From contig CATWDJ010000008.1 of assembly GCA_958349535.1 (NCBI GenBank), positions 1-64,000 of the forward strand: DNA of 64,000 nt, read 5' to 3'. The stretch is from Maccoyibacter sp900556645 (GTDB lineage Bacteria > Bacillota > Clostridia > Lachnospirales > Lachnospiraceae). The notes under the pieces were generated by a model, which made no database searches, had not been told where the DNA came from, and saw only the letters and a program-made list of their open reading frames with translations. This document shows, piece by piece, positions 35,146-43,573 of the stretch; the first letter of the stretch is position 1; every line of letters begins with the position of its first letter. The position numbers were made by a program, and so were the translations under genes.

Positions 35146-36203
35146 ATGTCTGATACAAAAGCAAGAAATATTAGTTATGATATTATGAGAATAACAGCTA
35201 TTCTAATGGTTTTATATAATCATCGGGAAGCCTTTACATATTTTACACAGGTTCCATATATGAGTCTCAAATATATATTGATGATTAGTGCGTCTGTTTT
35301 GAGCCGATGTGGCCCACCATTATTTTTTATGATTTCCGGAGCATTATTACTTGGCAAAACGGAATCTTTTTCTAAAATATTCCGCCATAGAATTTTACGA
35401 ATATTTATTGTAATGATTCCATTAGCATTATTGGCTTATTTTACTTGGGGAGAAAGCGTAAAAGCAGATGGATTTGTTTCGGTCTACACGACAAAGCTCA
35501 ATTGGTATTTATATGCTTATATTGCCTATCTATTCATGTTACCTTTTTTAAGAGTATTGCCCAAAACATGAATGAAAACCAGAAAAAACTATTTTTGATA
35601 CTTACGATAATGACATACACCTTAAGCGGAATATGCATTCCACTGTCTATCAGCGAGCATTTTACCGGCAATATGACACTTTTTAATTCTACTTGGGCAA
35701 GTGATTGTTGGCAGATAACATTTCCTATTTTGGGATTTCTATTAGTAGATTTTTCAGAAAATGAAACGAATCCAAATAAAAAGAAACGTTTAGGATGGAT
35801 ATTACTAATTGGTACAATATTAAACTTTATATTGGCAATCCTTCTGATGAGTTACGATATAAAAGCAAATGGAGGTGCCAATCAGGAACAAATATTGCAA
35901 CATAGCGTGCTACTTCCGTGTTGTTTCATTGTTTATGCACTTCATACCGGTTTGAAAAACAAAAAATTGAATCATCAGTTTTTAAATAACTTCCTTGCAG
36001 AGTTATCAGGAGCAACATTTGGTATTTTTTTAATAGAAACACATACCTCTTATTCATCCATGATATTTAATCATGTTCTTATGATTGAGCCTTATATTGG
36101 ACGATATATGTGCAGTATTGTATCTATCTTATGTGAATTTATAATTTACTTTATAGTTGTCTTTTTACTCAGAAGAATCCCTTGCATCAGGAAGCTTCTT
36201 TAA
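35146..36203 (+). pseudogene. Acyltransferase 3 gene split by a -1 frameshift at a T6 tract
   Basis: The first frame (35146-35571) gives the N-terminal 141 residues of an acyltransferase-3 protein (NISYDIMRITAILMVLYNH, then FFMISGALLLG) and stops. The second frame, through to 36203, continues exactly where the first should (SIAQNMNENQKKLFLIL) and supplies the remaining helices. Joined, the product is about 352 residues, normal for the family. The shift lies in T-TTT-TTA at 35544-35550, a canonical -1 slippery heptamer in the correct frame. One lost T would also explain it. It is therefore either a pseudogene, a phase-variable gene, a programmed frameshift or a base-calling error. It is the only plus-strand gene in the window and it sits in the accessory island. 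Confidence 0.8.
35544..35550 (+). other. Canonical -1 slippery heptamer (T TTT TTA)
   Basis: Codons CCT-TTT-TTA in the first frame create the heptamer T-TTT-TTA. A slip back by one base here leads directly into the second frame of the acyltransferase. No clear downstream stem-loop or upstream Shine-Dalgarno stimulator was identified by eye. Confidence 0.5.
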
Positions 36204-36263
36204 TTCAAGCCATACTTTCACCTTCATAGAAATTTAACAAAGAAGCGTTTTATACAGAAAAGG

Positions 36264-36296
36264 AGCTGCACACTAATTACTTAGTGTGACAGCTCT
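36264..36296 (-). terminator. Hairpin terminator between convergent genes
   Basis: Arms GAGCTG-CACACTAA and TTAGTGTG-A-CAGCTC pair with one bulged base. On the minus strand the hairpin is followed by CCTTTTC. It lies 10 bases after the MACPF-like remnant and 60 bases after the plus-strand acyltransferase, so it could serve both. Confidence 0.6.
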
Positions 36297-36305
36297 CGCT
36301 TTCTG

Positions 36306-36787
36306 CTAAATTTCAAATTCTTCTATCTCTCGCTGGATATCACGCAGCATTGGAGTTTGTATTTCTTTACAACATGCTTCACTTAGGCAATCCTTTAAAT
36401 CTTCTGCATTCATATTCATGCAAACACTATATAGAATATGTTCTTCATAGACACACAAATAACGTGTGTTTTGGCATGATTATCTTTTTTGGCAACGGAG
36501 GTATCTAACCCCGCACTAAAGACTGCCCCTTTATATGCAACATTTGCTTTAGCTGAAAACTCTGATTCCAATCCATACTTAGATTCCTCCACATATGTAC
36601 GGATATTGGAACTGGCATTCTCTTGAATATCATTCACATAGTATAGAATACCCTTCTTTTCCGCTAATGCTTCTACCTTTTTCTGGTCAAGGACTGCTGC
36701 ACTGAAATTAATCTCCTTGATACTAGCATACGGATTTGTTACGGCATTATATGCCCGAAATAAATACAACAAATTTGAATTTCCCAT
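36306..36787 (-). pseudogene. Broken MACPF-like (pore-forming) protein remnant
   Basis: The first frame (36416-36787) starts at an ATG with GGAGG 5 bases before it. It reads LFRAYNAVTNPYASIKEINF, AAVLDQKK, and a beta-rich segment SEFSAKANVAYKGAVFSAGL, and stops at 36416. In the -1 frame the sequence continues as YLCVYEEHILYSV, then AEDLKDCLSEACCKEI, to a stop at 36306. A lost A in the AAAA run near 36469-36472 explains the switch. The order of motifs (G-Y-N-A near the start, a VLD segment, FSA-type strands, a Y-rich strand, then a helix of the form DLK--L) resembles the N-terminal part of bacterial MACPF/perforin-like proteins. Those are usually near 500 residues, so most of the domain is missing. 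The family call is tentative. Confidence 0.5.
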
Positions 36788-36841
36788 AATTTCCTCCCTT
36801 TTTCCTCTGTTGTTATTTGTTTTGAATATTTTTATATATTC

Positions 36842-36870
36842 AATGTATACTTTTTGTAGAATATTGTCAG
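36842..36870 (-). promoter_or_regulatory. Possible promoter of the MACPF-like remnant
   Basis: CTGACA (36865-36870) and TACATT (36842-36847) are separated by 17 bases on the minus strand, about 55 bases before the start. The -10 box matches four of six consensus bases. Confidence 0.3.
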
Positions 36871-37072
36871 TTATTGAATTAAAATACAGAATTCCTACCA
36901 ATCGTATTACAATCTCTAAATCGGTATTGTTAAGGTTTTCCGATGTTGTTCCACCTCATAGGTTTGAAACTTGATAAAATCCGAGGTTGGGAATGCGGGT
37001 ATGAGGGATAATCAAGAGTTATCCTTTATGTTTTATTATACAAATATATTTTCTCATTCCTCCATTTTAAAA
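36871..37072. other. Intergenic stretch without a recognised gene
   Basis: With the promoter and terminator beside it, this makes a gap of about 315 bases between the MACPF-like remnant and the DprA-like gene. I see one small hairpin (GGATAA at 37006-37011 with TTATCC at 37019-37024) and no credible coding frame. Confidence 0.4.
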
Positions 37073-37099
37073 AGACCATCTATTTTACATAGATAGTCT
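37073..37099 (-). terminator. Rho-independent terminator of the PRTase-DprA unit
   Basis: On the minus strand AGACTATCTAT and ATAGATGGTCT pair around a 5-base loop and are followed at once by TTTTT. It begins 3 bases after the DprA-like stop codon. Confidence 0.75.
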
Positions 37100-37102
37100 C
37101 CT

Positions 37103-37825
37103 TTATATATTTGACCAATCAAACGATAATTGCTCATAGGAATCCTCTGTGCCTACTTGTTCCAGAAACAACTGCACATCTTCTCTTACTTTTAATATCT
37201 CCGCTTTTCCCAACTTCTCCACGTATTGATTTCCTGTTGCTCCCTTTAATATGCCTGCATAATAACAAGCCAATCTTTTATACTGCCTTATCGCAAATTC
37301 TACCGTATGCATGGTTCCGCTTTTTTCTTGAGCTTCTATCATCAAAACCCCTTGGCTAATCCCACTTTGGAGATAATCTCGCTCAACATACTGATACTTT
37401 TTTATTGGAGTTCCAGGTGGATACTCACTTAAAATACATCCTCCATTTTCCAAAATTAATTCTGCCAACTTCCGATTCGATTTTGGATATACCTGCTCTA
37501 TTCCGCAAGGTAAAATCGCAATACATTTTCCGTTCTTTGACAACGCACCACGCAACGCTTCCGTATCACACCCTAATGCCAGACCATTTACTACGTTCAA
37601 TCCTTGTTCCGCAACCATCTGTCCCGTTTCATATGCTAACCGCAAACCCTCTTTCGAAGCATTTCTACTTCCGATTACCGCAACATTTTTATATGCATTA
37701 ACAATATCTATGTTTCCTTTATAATAAATTTTTTCCGGCTTTTTAGATAATCCTCGCAATAATAATGGATATTCTTTGTCTTGTATTCCACAGTATAAAC
37801 TCTTTTCACAATTCTTATTTTGCAT
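37103..37825 (-). CDS. Stand-alone DprA/Smf-like (SLOG superfamily) protein
   Basis: The 240-residue protein is a single Smf/DprA Rossmann-like domain with VAVIGSRNAS (residues 48-57), NGLALGCDTEAL (80-91), AILPCGIEQVYPKSN and a C-terminal SGTMHTVEFA. The usual FP-RNR-ISGLS segment of DprA is changed to VERDYLQSGIS. The N-terminal SAM and C-terminal winged-helix domains of competence DprA, normally 280-370 residues, are missing. It therefore seems to be a specialised relative rather than the transformation factor. It starts directly after the PRTase stop with no spacer, and a strong terminator follows. SLOG proteins are known as nucleotide-binding parts of conflict systems; a defence or nucleotide-signal role here is inference. 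Confidence 0.8.
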   Translation of the reverse strand: MQNKNCEKSLYCGIQDKEYPLLLRGLSKKPEKIYYKGNIDIVNAYKNVAVIGSRNASKEGLRLAYETGQMVAEQGLNVVNGLALGCDTEALRGALSKNGKCIAILPCGIEQVYPKSNRKLAELILENGGCILSEYPPGTPIKKYQYVERDYLQSGISQGVLMIEAQEKSGTMHTVEFAIRQYKRLACYYAGILKGATGNQYVEKLGKAEILKVREDVQLFLEQVGTEDSYEQLSFDWSNI

Positions 37826-38365
37826 CTAGATCGCCTTTCCCAACGCGAACATCTCTACAACTCTCGCTCCGCGTTCCAATAAAATTTCTCTGCAAGCATA
37901 TAATGAATTTCCGGTAGTCGTAACATCATCCATAAGCAATACAATATCATTTGTAATATCCATATCACCTAATGTCTGAATAGACTTTAAGTGTACTGTT
38001 TTATCTCTTCTTCCACCCGTTGCCAATTTCTCAACGCTACTATTTCTATTTAGATAGTAAACCTTATCCACACGTCCATTTTGTGCCAACAATTCGCCCA
38101 ACTGACTCATTCCTGTCACTTTTTTCGTTGCATCACTGGATGGTACAACACAGATTGTAACACCTTTACAAATTTCCAAATCCAACAAATCAAAAAAGTA
38201 ACGAACCGCACTTTCTTTTCCATCTTTTAAGTCTAATATTTTTCCACTAAATACATCAAATAACGGATTTTTTATTTTTCGTTCTCTATCCAACCAATAT
38301 TTATGATAGTTGCTATATACAACAATATCTCCGGTATCATTCCAACTTTCATTACAAAATACCAT
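37826..38365 (-). CDS. Phosphoribosyltransferase-like protein paired with DprA-like protein
   Basis: This 179-residue type I PRTase-fold protein has the PRPP-binding loop LLMDDVTTTGNSLYACRE (about residues 143-160) and a CVVPSSDATKK segment before it. It lacks the ComF zinc ribbon. GGAG precedes the start by 7 bases, and a TATAAT at 38399-38404 may be its -10 box. It is flanked by the rfbB terminator and is contiguous with the DprA-like gene, so the two form an independent two-gene cassette. The substrate is unknown. Confidence 0.78.
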   Translation of the reverse strand: MVFCNESWNDTGDIVVYSNYHKYWLDRERKIKNPLFDVFSGKILDLKDGKESAVRYFFDLLDLEICKGVTICVVPSSDATKKVTGMSQLGELLAQNGRVDKVYYLNRNSSVEKLATGGRRDKTVHLKSIQTLGDMDITNDIVLLMDDVTTTGNSLYACREILLERGARVVEMFALGKAI

Positions 38366-38495
38366 AATCCATCTCCCAGCTCAAATTTGTTTTTATGAAT
38401 TATATCGTCCTTATTTCACACCAATCTTTTTGCAGCTTCATTGCTTTCTTATTATATCCCTGCCTTTCCTTTTCTCATATAGCAATTTTGCACAA

Positions 38496-38541
38496 AAAAC
38501 AACGGAGCCATTCCCAAAGAAATGCTGTACTCCGCTGTTTT
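38496..38541 (-). terminator. Terminator after rfbB
   Basis: On the minus strand AAAACAGCGGAG pairs with CTCCGTTGTTTT (one G-U pair) around a 22-base loop and runs into TTTTTTG. It lies 34 bases after the rfbB stop and separates it from the PRTase cassette. Confidence 0.7.
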
Positions 38542-38574
38542 CCAAGGATTCTTCTTGCCAAAGAATCTCATCTT

Positions 38575-39657
38575 TTATTTGTTATCATACATATCCTGAT
38601 AATATTTCTGGTAATCACCGCTGGTTACGTTCTTCATCCACTCTTCGTTCTCAAAGAACCATTTGATGGTCTTTCTGATTCCTTCCTCGAACATGGTCTC
38701 CGGATACCAGCCCACCTCAGCCTTAATCTTATCCGGTGCGATGGCATAACGTCTGTCATGACCTTTACGGTCTGTAACATATTTAATCAGATTCTCGCTT
38801 ACCAGTTCTTTTCTCGGATCTCCTTCCGGAAGCATCTCCTGAAGAGTATCTAAGATGATGTGGATAATCTGAATATTCTGTTTCTCGTTGTGACCACCGA
38901 TGTTGTAAGTCTCAAATAATCTTCCCTGCTCCTGAACCATATCGATTCCTTTTGCATGGTCTTCTACATATAACCAGTCACGGACGTTCTTACCGTCACC
39001 GTATACCGGAAGGTCTTTTCCCTGTAATGCATTGTTGATAATCAACGGAATCAGTTTCTCCGGGAACTGGTACGGTCCATAGTTGTTGGAACAATTTGTA
39101 ATGTTCGCCGGGAATTTATAAGTATCCATATAAGATTTTACTAAGAAATCTGAGGATGCTTTACTTGCTGAATATGGGCTGTGGGGATCATACGGAGTTG
39201 TCTCATAGAAATAAGTTCCGTCATCCTCCAGTGAACCATAAACCTCATCCGTAGAAACGTGAAGGAATTTCTTATTCTCTTTGAAGCTTCCGTCCGGCAG
39301 CTCCCATGCTGCTTTTGCCGCATTCAGCATTACCAGAGTACCCAATACATTTGTCTTTACAAATACATCCGGGTTTTTGATACTTCTGTCTACGTGGCTT
39401 TCTGCTGCAAAATGAACAACTCTGTCAATATCATTTTCTTCAAAAATCTTATTGATGGTTTCGCTGTCGCAGATGTCCGCACGTATAAAAGTATAGTTGT
39501 CTCTATTTTCTACGTCCTTTAAATTCTCTAAATTTCCTGCATAAGTCAGCTTGTCTACATTGATAATCCGAATTTCATTATCATATTTTTTGAACATGTA
39601 ATGAATGTAGTTTGAACCGATAAATCCGGCTCCTCCTGTTACCAAATAGGTTCTCAT
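38575..39657 (-). CDS. rfbB: dTDP-glucose 4,6-dehydratase
   Basis: RfbB converts dTDP-glucose to dTDP-4-keto-6-deoxyglucose, the branch point for rhamnose and for 3- and 4-amino sugars. The 360-residue protein has TGGAGFIGSNY at the N-terminus, HFAAESHVDRS, VSTDEVYG, the YSASK catalytic pair and RNYGPYQFPEKLIP-like segments (here NNYGPYQFPEK). It is monocistronic, with its own promoter and terminator, and lies between block A and the accessory island. RfbA, which makes its substrate, lies on the other side of the island. Confidence 0.96.
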   Translation of the reverse strand: MRTYLVTGGAGFIGSNYIHYMFKKYDNEIRIINVDKLTYAGNLENLKDVENRDNYTFIRADICDSETINKIFEENDIDRVVHFAAESHVDRSIKNPDVFVKTNVLGTLVMLNAAKAAWELPDGSFKENKKFLHVSTDEVYGSLEDDGTYFYETTPYDPHSPYSASKASSDFLVKSYMDTYKFPANITNCSNNYGPYQFPEKLIPLIINNALQGKDLPVYGDGKNVRDWLYVEDHAKGIDMVQEQGRLFETYNIGGHNEKQNIQIIHIILDTLQEMLPEGDPRKELVSENLIKYVTDRKGHDRRYAIAPDKIKAEVGWYPETMFEEGIRKTIKWFFENEEWMKNVTSGDYQKYYQDMYDNK

Positions 39658-39690
39658 CTAATAGGTTCCTCCTTAATCATAATTAACAAT

Positions 39691-39719
39691 ATTGTAACAT
39701 TTTATATCATATCATGCAA
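39691..39719 (-). promoter_or_regulatory. Promoter of rfbB
   Basis: TTGCAT (39714-39719) and TACAAT (39691-39696) are separated by 17 bases on the minus strand. The rfbB ribosome site AAGGAGG and start follow within 35 bases. Confidence 0.5.
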
Positions 39720-39747
39720 TCCTTATATTTTTAAGGATTCCTTAATA

Positions 39748-40692
39748 TTATTCCTGTTCTTCTTCCTTTTCATCATTCAAAATCTGCCGTACCACATACA
39801 GCGGTCTCTGCTTGGTCTGCATAAAAATATTACCCACATAGATGCCTACCAGTCCCACCACCATAATAATGATACCGCCAATCAGACAGTTGGTAGCGAT
39901 AATACTGGTCCATCCGGTTGCCTTTGTTCCGCAAAAATAATGAATTATCAGAATAATAATAGTTAAAAATGAAACTAACGTTACCAAAAAGCCAAATCCT
40001 ACTGTAAACTTTAACAGCTTGTCTGACTGAGAAGTCAGAATCTCTCCCGCCATCTTCATTCTCTTTTTCATGTTATAAGAGGATTTTCCCTCATAACGTT
40101 CATTGTGTTCCACATCAATGGCTGTCTGCCGGAATCCCAGCCACTTCACATAAATTACAAATGCTCTGTGAAGTTCCCGCATCTTACAGTAATTATCTAT
40201 TACCACCCGCCGGCTGATACTGAAATTACAGATTGCCGGATCGTAGTTCCCATCCGATGCAAAGGAATATATCTTATAAAAAATCTTAGATACGAATACT
40301 TTTAACGGAGAGTCCTTCCGGTTGGCTCTTCTGGCAAATACCACATCATAGCCTTCCTGTGCCTTGTTATAGAGATTCAATATTTCCTCCGGGCGGTCTT
40401 GCAAATCACAGTCCATCACCACCACCCAATCTCCGGTGGAATAGTCCAGTCCTGCGGTAATGGCTTTTATCTGACCGAAATTTCTTGCCATCTCTATGCC
40501 TTTCACTCTCCGGTCTTCTTTACATATTTCCTCAATGACCTCCCAAGAATTCTGAGGGCAGGCGTCATTTACCATAATAATCTCAAAATCCTCTGTAATT
40601 TGTTCCAATGTTTTTACCAGACGCTGGTGCAATTCACGAACTGCTGCCTTACAGCCATACATCGGAATTACTACTGATATGTCCATTTTCAT
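39748..40692 (-). CDS. ArnC/GtrB/CsbB-type undecaprenyl-phosphate sugar transferase
   Basis: The 314-residue protein has a GT2 domain with VVIPMYGCKAAV, MVNDACPQNS and the metal motif VMDCDLQDRPEE near residue 96. It ends with two membrane helices (about residues 230-295), the layout of ArnC, GtrB and CsbB. These enzymes load a sugar onto undecaprenyl phosphate. It lies next to an ArnE/ArnF-like pair and a YfhO-type gene in the same run, matching a three-component glycosylation system. Two in-frame ATGs (40692, 40686) share the GAGGAG site; the second has better spacing. Confidence 0.88.
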   Translation of the reverse strand: MKMDISVVIPMYGCKAAVRELHQRLVKTLEQITEDFEIIMVNDACPQNSWEVIEEICKEDRRVKGIEMARNFGQIKAITAGLDYSTGDWVVVMDCDLQDRPEEILNLYNKAQEGYDVVFARRANRKDSPLKVFVSKIFYKIYSFASDGNYDPAICNFSISRRVVIDNYCKMRELHRAFVIYVKWLGFRQTAIDVEHNERYEGKSSYNMKKRMKMAGEILTSQSDKLLKFTVGFGFLVTLVSFLTIIILIIHYFCGTKATGWTSIIATNCLIGGIIIMVVGLVGIYVGNIFMQTKQRPLYVVRQILNDEKEEEQE

Positions 40693-40709
40693 TTTCTCCT
40701 CTTATTTCT

Positions 40710-41051
40710 CTACACGTAAAATATAAAAATCCCCAATAAAATCAACAGATTTCCAAAGACTTTTTTCTTGGTAATCGGCTCCTTAAAAAATCCAAAGCTT
40801 AAAAACATAATCAAAATATATCCCAAAGATTCAATCACAGGACCGTTTTTATATTCAATTTTACGATAAGCCAGAATCATAAGAATCGTGGACATCACCA
40901 TCATTCCATAGCCTATTATGACATACGGATTCAGATATTCTTTTATCAGGCTGCCGTACTCTTTATTCGCACTTTTTTTCAGCAGAATCTGTGAAAAAGA
41001 AGAAATCACAACCGCCAGCACCATAAATAACCAATAAATCATATTATTCAT
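40710..41051 (-). CDS. Small EamA/ArnF-like membrane transporter subunit
   Basis: This 113-residue protein has four hydrophobic segments and a SQILLKKSA motif in the first helix, typical of small multidrug-resistance/EamA half-transporters. It overlaps the neighbouring half-transporter gene by 8 bases. As with ArnE and ArnF, the two probably form a heterodimer that flips a polyprenol-linked sugar. Placement beside the ArnC-like transferase supports this. Confidence 0.8.
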   Translation of the reverse strand: MNNMIYWLFMVLAVVISSFSQILLKKSANKEYGSLIKEYLNPYVIIGYGMMVMSTILMILAYRKIEYKNGPVIESLGYILIMFLSFGFFKEPITKKKVFGNLLILLGIFIFYV

Positions 41052-41397
41052 CCCGATTCACAATCATTGTTCCTGTAATGACAAAGATAACTCCTATAAT
41101 ATTTTTCAGCGTTACTGTCTCATGGAAAAACAGTACTGCCCACAGCATAGACCACAACAGGGCTATACTCCGATTTGCATAAGCAATGGACAAATCCACT
41201 CTCTTTATAATCTGCTGCCACAGAATCGCATAGACACCCAAAATAAAAATTTCCAATGCATAACACAAAATAAATCCCATGGAAAGGAATTTATAATGTG
41301 AGGCATATTTTGCCGCAACACCGGACATGGTATAGATGCCTACAATCAATTGTAATGCCAGCAGCAATAAAATTCCGTTTTTTTTCTTTTCTTTCAT
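41044..41397 (-). CDS. Small EamA/ArnE-like membrane transporter subunit
   Basis: The 117-residue protein has four hydrophobic segments, with AKYASHYKFLS in the first loop and AYANRSIALLWSMLWA in the third helix, as in EamA half-transporters. Its start overlaps the ATP-grasp stop by 4 bases (ATGA). It is the likely partner of the protein encoded next, forming a flippase for a lipid-linked sugar. A drug-efflux role is less likely in this context. Confidence 0.8.
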   Translation of the reverse strand: MKEKKKNGILLLLALQLIVGIYTMSGVAAKYASHYKFLSMGFILCYALEIFILGVYAILWQQIIKRVDLSIAYANRSIALLWSMLWAVLFFHETVTLKNIIGVIFVITGTMIVNRDE

Positions 41398-42539
41398 CGT
41401 TCCAGAATTTCCTTTACTTCCTGCTCTGAATCAGAGACTATAATAAAATAACCGAATCGGGTGGAGCTGTCAACTACTTCATGCTCGCCCACTTCTTCTA
41501 TCTCACTTGCATATTCTATTAACTGCGATTGGTTTTTCTGCACATCCTCGTAAACCTTTAAATCCTCTTTGTTAAAAACAAACCGGATTCCCGCATATCT
41601 CGGACCGTGCTCCGGTATCAGAGTAGGCTCCTCTCCCAACGCCGTTTGAATTACCATTTTTACAAAATCATATCCAGTAGACAAATGTACCAGATGGGAA
41701 CCGATACAGTCACCGCCCATACGGGAACCAATCTCAATAATCCGTACCTCTCCCTCATCTGTAATCTTAAATTCAGAGTGAGAAGCTCCGTTTTGAATCT
41801 GAAGGGCATCCAAAGCCTTTGGTATTTCCATAGCTACCTTGTCCTCCAATTCCTTGCTGATTGGTGCCGGCTCCATATGACCGGTCTCAATAAAATGCGG
41901 ATAACCTGTGGTATATTTTTTGGTAACTGCCAGTACGTGATGTTTTCCTCCATAGGAAATACATTCACAGCTATACTCTTCTCCGTCAATAAACTCTTCG
42001 ATAATTGCACACTTTTCAAAAGAATTTTCAATGGCTGCTTCTACTGCTTCCGGTATCTCGTTAAACTGATTTACCTTCGTGATTCCACGGCTTCCGGAAC
42101 GGTCCGTAGGCTTTACAATCACTGGATAGGTCATCTGTGCAACTGCCGCTGCCAAATCTGTCTCCTCTGAAACCTTTGCGAACTTCGGGGTTGCCACGCC
42201 ATTGTCTATAAACGCCTGCCGCATGGCATATTTATTCGTAGAAATCAGAATGTTTTCATCCGAATTACTTGGCAATCCCAATCGGGATGCCACGTACTGT
42301 ACCGTAATATTTGCCAAATCCGATGCAATGGTCACCACTGCATCCGGTTGGATTTCACGGCACTTTTCCAATATCTCATCCTTTTCCACAATACTGATTG
42401 GATAAAAATAATCTGCGGTACGCTCTCCGATAGAGCCGTCCTGCCATGCAAACACATGGGTTTCATAACCCATTTCCTTTGCTTTTAATATCAATGGATT
42501 CTGAAAAGAATTCGCTCCGATAATTACAATTTTTTTCAT
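41394..42539 (-). CDS. ATP-grasp carboxylate-amine ligase
   Basis: This 381-residue protein has an N-terminal pre-ATP-grasp domain (IVIIGANSFQNPL) and an ATP-grasp core with VIVKPTDRSGSRGI, IEEFIDGEEYSCE and IIEIGSRMGGDCIG, the last holding metal ligands. Such enzymes join a carboxylate to an amine through an acyl-phosphate. In a run with an RffA-like aminotransferase it could attach an amino acid or other acid to the new amino group of a sugar, replacing the usual acetyltransferase, which is missing here. This role is inference. It starts 7 bases after the epimerase stop. Confidence 0.8.
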   Translation of the reverse strand: MKKIVIIGANSFQNPLILKAKEMGYETHVFAWQDGSIGERTADYFYPISIVEKDEILEKCREIQPDAVVTIASDLANITVQYVASRLGLPSNSDENILISTNKYAMRQAFIDNGVATPKFAKVSEETDLAAAVAQMTYPVIVKPTDRSGSRGITKVNQFNEIPEAVEAAIENSFEKCAIIEEFIDGEEYSCECISYGGKHHVLAVTKKYTTGYPHFIETGHMEPAPISKELEDKVAMEIPKALDALQIQNGASHSEFKITDEGEVRIIEIGSRMGGDCIGSHLVHLSTGYDFVKMVIQTALGEEPTLIPEHGPRYAGIRFVFNKEDLKVYEDVQKNQSQLIEYASEIEEVGEHEVVDSSTRFGYFIIVSDSEQEVKEILER

Positions 42540-42546
42540 ACTGCAC

Positions 42547-43563
42547 CTACTGTTCTTTCCGTCTGCTGGAAATCAGAGAATCCCATCTTCCGCTTTCCAA
42601 TTCTGCTTTATAATCTACCATCATATCGTGATAAGACAGATATTCCGGCTCAAATCCAAAATCTCTTTTTGCCTTGCTCATATCAAACAAAAAGGATGGT
42701 GTATTGTTTGGCTTATCCGGACGGTATACAATCTTGGAACCTTTTCCCTGTCCGAACACATCAATCACAGTCTTCACCTGTTCTTCCAACGTAACTTCTG
42801 TTCCCGATGTCATGTTGTAAAGTCCTCTGGTGCGGTCACTTTGAATTGCCAGCACAAAGGCTCTCGCCACATCCTTTACATAGATAATATCTCTTGATAT
42901 TTCCGGGTCTCCCCAGACTTCAATATCCTTTCCGTTTTCGGCATTTTCAATAAAAGTTCCGATTCCGGTCTTATAATATTTTCCATTTACATAAATTTCC
43001 GAATGCGGTCCCACACCGTAAACCGGAGGAAGGCGGAAGGATGCACACTGCATACCGTGCTGTTGATTATAGTATTCCATTACGTCATTTGCTGCATTTT
43101 TAGAAATTACATAAACAGCATGATCTCCGGTATACTTGAAATTTCTCGGTTCCTCTTCCGTTAATGCCACACCCTTTTTCCATGAGTTCAGAACATCTGC
43201 ATAACTGCAGGTAGAAATCAGCTTTTTGATTCCATTCTTTCGGCAATATTCCAATACATTGATGGTTCCCTCCACATTTGTTCGGATATAGTCTGCCGCA
43301 TTTTCCTCTCTGGAAATATCCACCGGAGCATTTGCCGGCAACAATCCTGCTAAAAGGATTACCCCCTCCACACCCTCGGTAGGAAGCTTGTCAAAGTCTT
43401 CTTTCTTTGCAATATCCAAAGAAATGCAGGTAACCCCTTTTTTCTCTAATTGTTTTTTCATGGCTTCATTTCTTCCTGTTGCCAGAACCTCATAACCCTC
43501 TTCTAAAAATTTATCCACGGTATACATCCCGATAAATCCGGTTGCTCCAATTATAATTACCAT
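42547..43563 (-). CDS. NAD-dependent epimerase/dehydratase (extended SDR)
   Basis: The 338-residue protein has IIGATGFIGMYTV at the N-terminus, a VYVISKNAAND segment with the Tyr/Lys pair, and SRDIIYVKDVARAF. These place it in the extended SDR sugar-nucleotide group. It lies between the RffA-like aminotransferase and the ATP-grasp gene and should act on the same sugar, for instance by epimerising or reducing it. The exact reaction is not readable. Confidence 0.8.
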   Translation of the reverse strand: MVIIIGATGFIGMYTVDKFLEEGYEVLATGRNEAMKKQLEKKGVTCISLDIAKKEDFDKLPTEGVEGVILLAGLLPANAPVDISREENAADYIRTNVEGTINVLEYCRKNGIKKLISTCSYADVLNSWKKGVALTEEEPRNFKYTGDHAVYVISKNAANDVMEYYNQQHGMQCASFRLPPVYGVGPHSEIYVNGKYYKTGIGTFIENAENGKDIEVWGDPEISRDIIYVKDVARAFVLAIQSDRTRGLYNMTSGTEVTLEEQVKTVIDVFGQGKGSKIVYRPDKPNNTPSFLFDMSKAKRDFGFEPEYLSYHDMMVDYKAELESGRWDSLISSRRKEQ

Positions 43564-43573
43564 ATATCATCCT

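Noticed and set aside
37826..38365. Calling this PRTase a second ComF
   Set aside because: It lacks the zinc ribbon and the KRGYNQAE-type motif, and its partner is a DprA-like protein.
39718..39739. Hairpin AATCCTTA / TAAGGATT after the ArnC-like gene
   Set aside because: No T run follows on the minus strand and it overlaps the rfbB promoter area, so I do not call it a terminator.
41607..42170. Plus-strand open frame (187 codons)
   Set aside because: It is fully antisense to the ATP-grasp gene, which has all its motifs.
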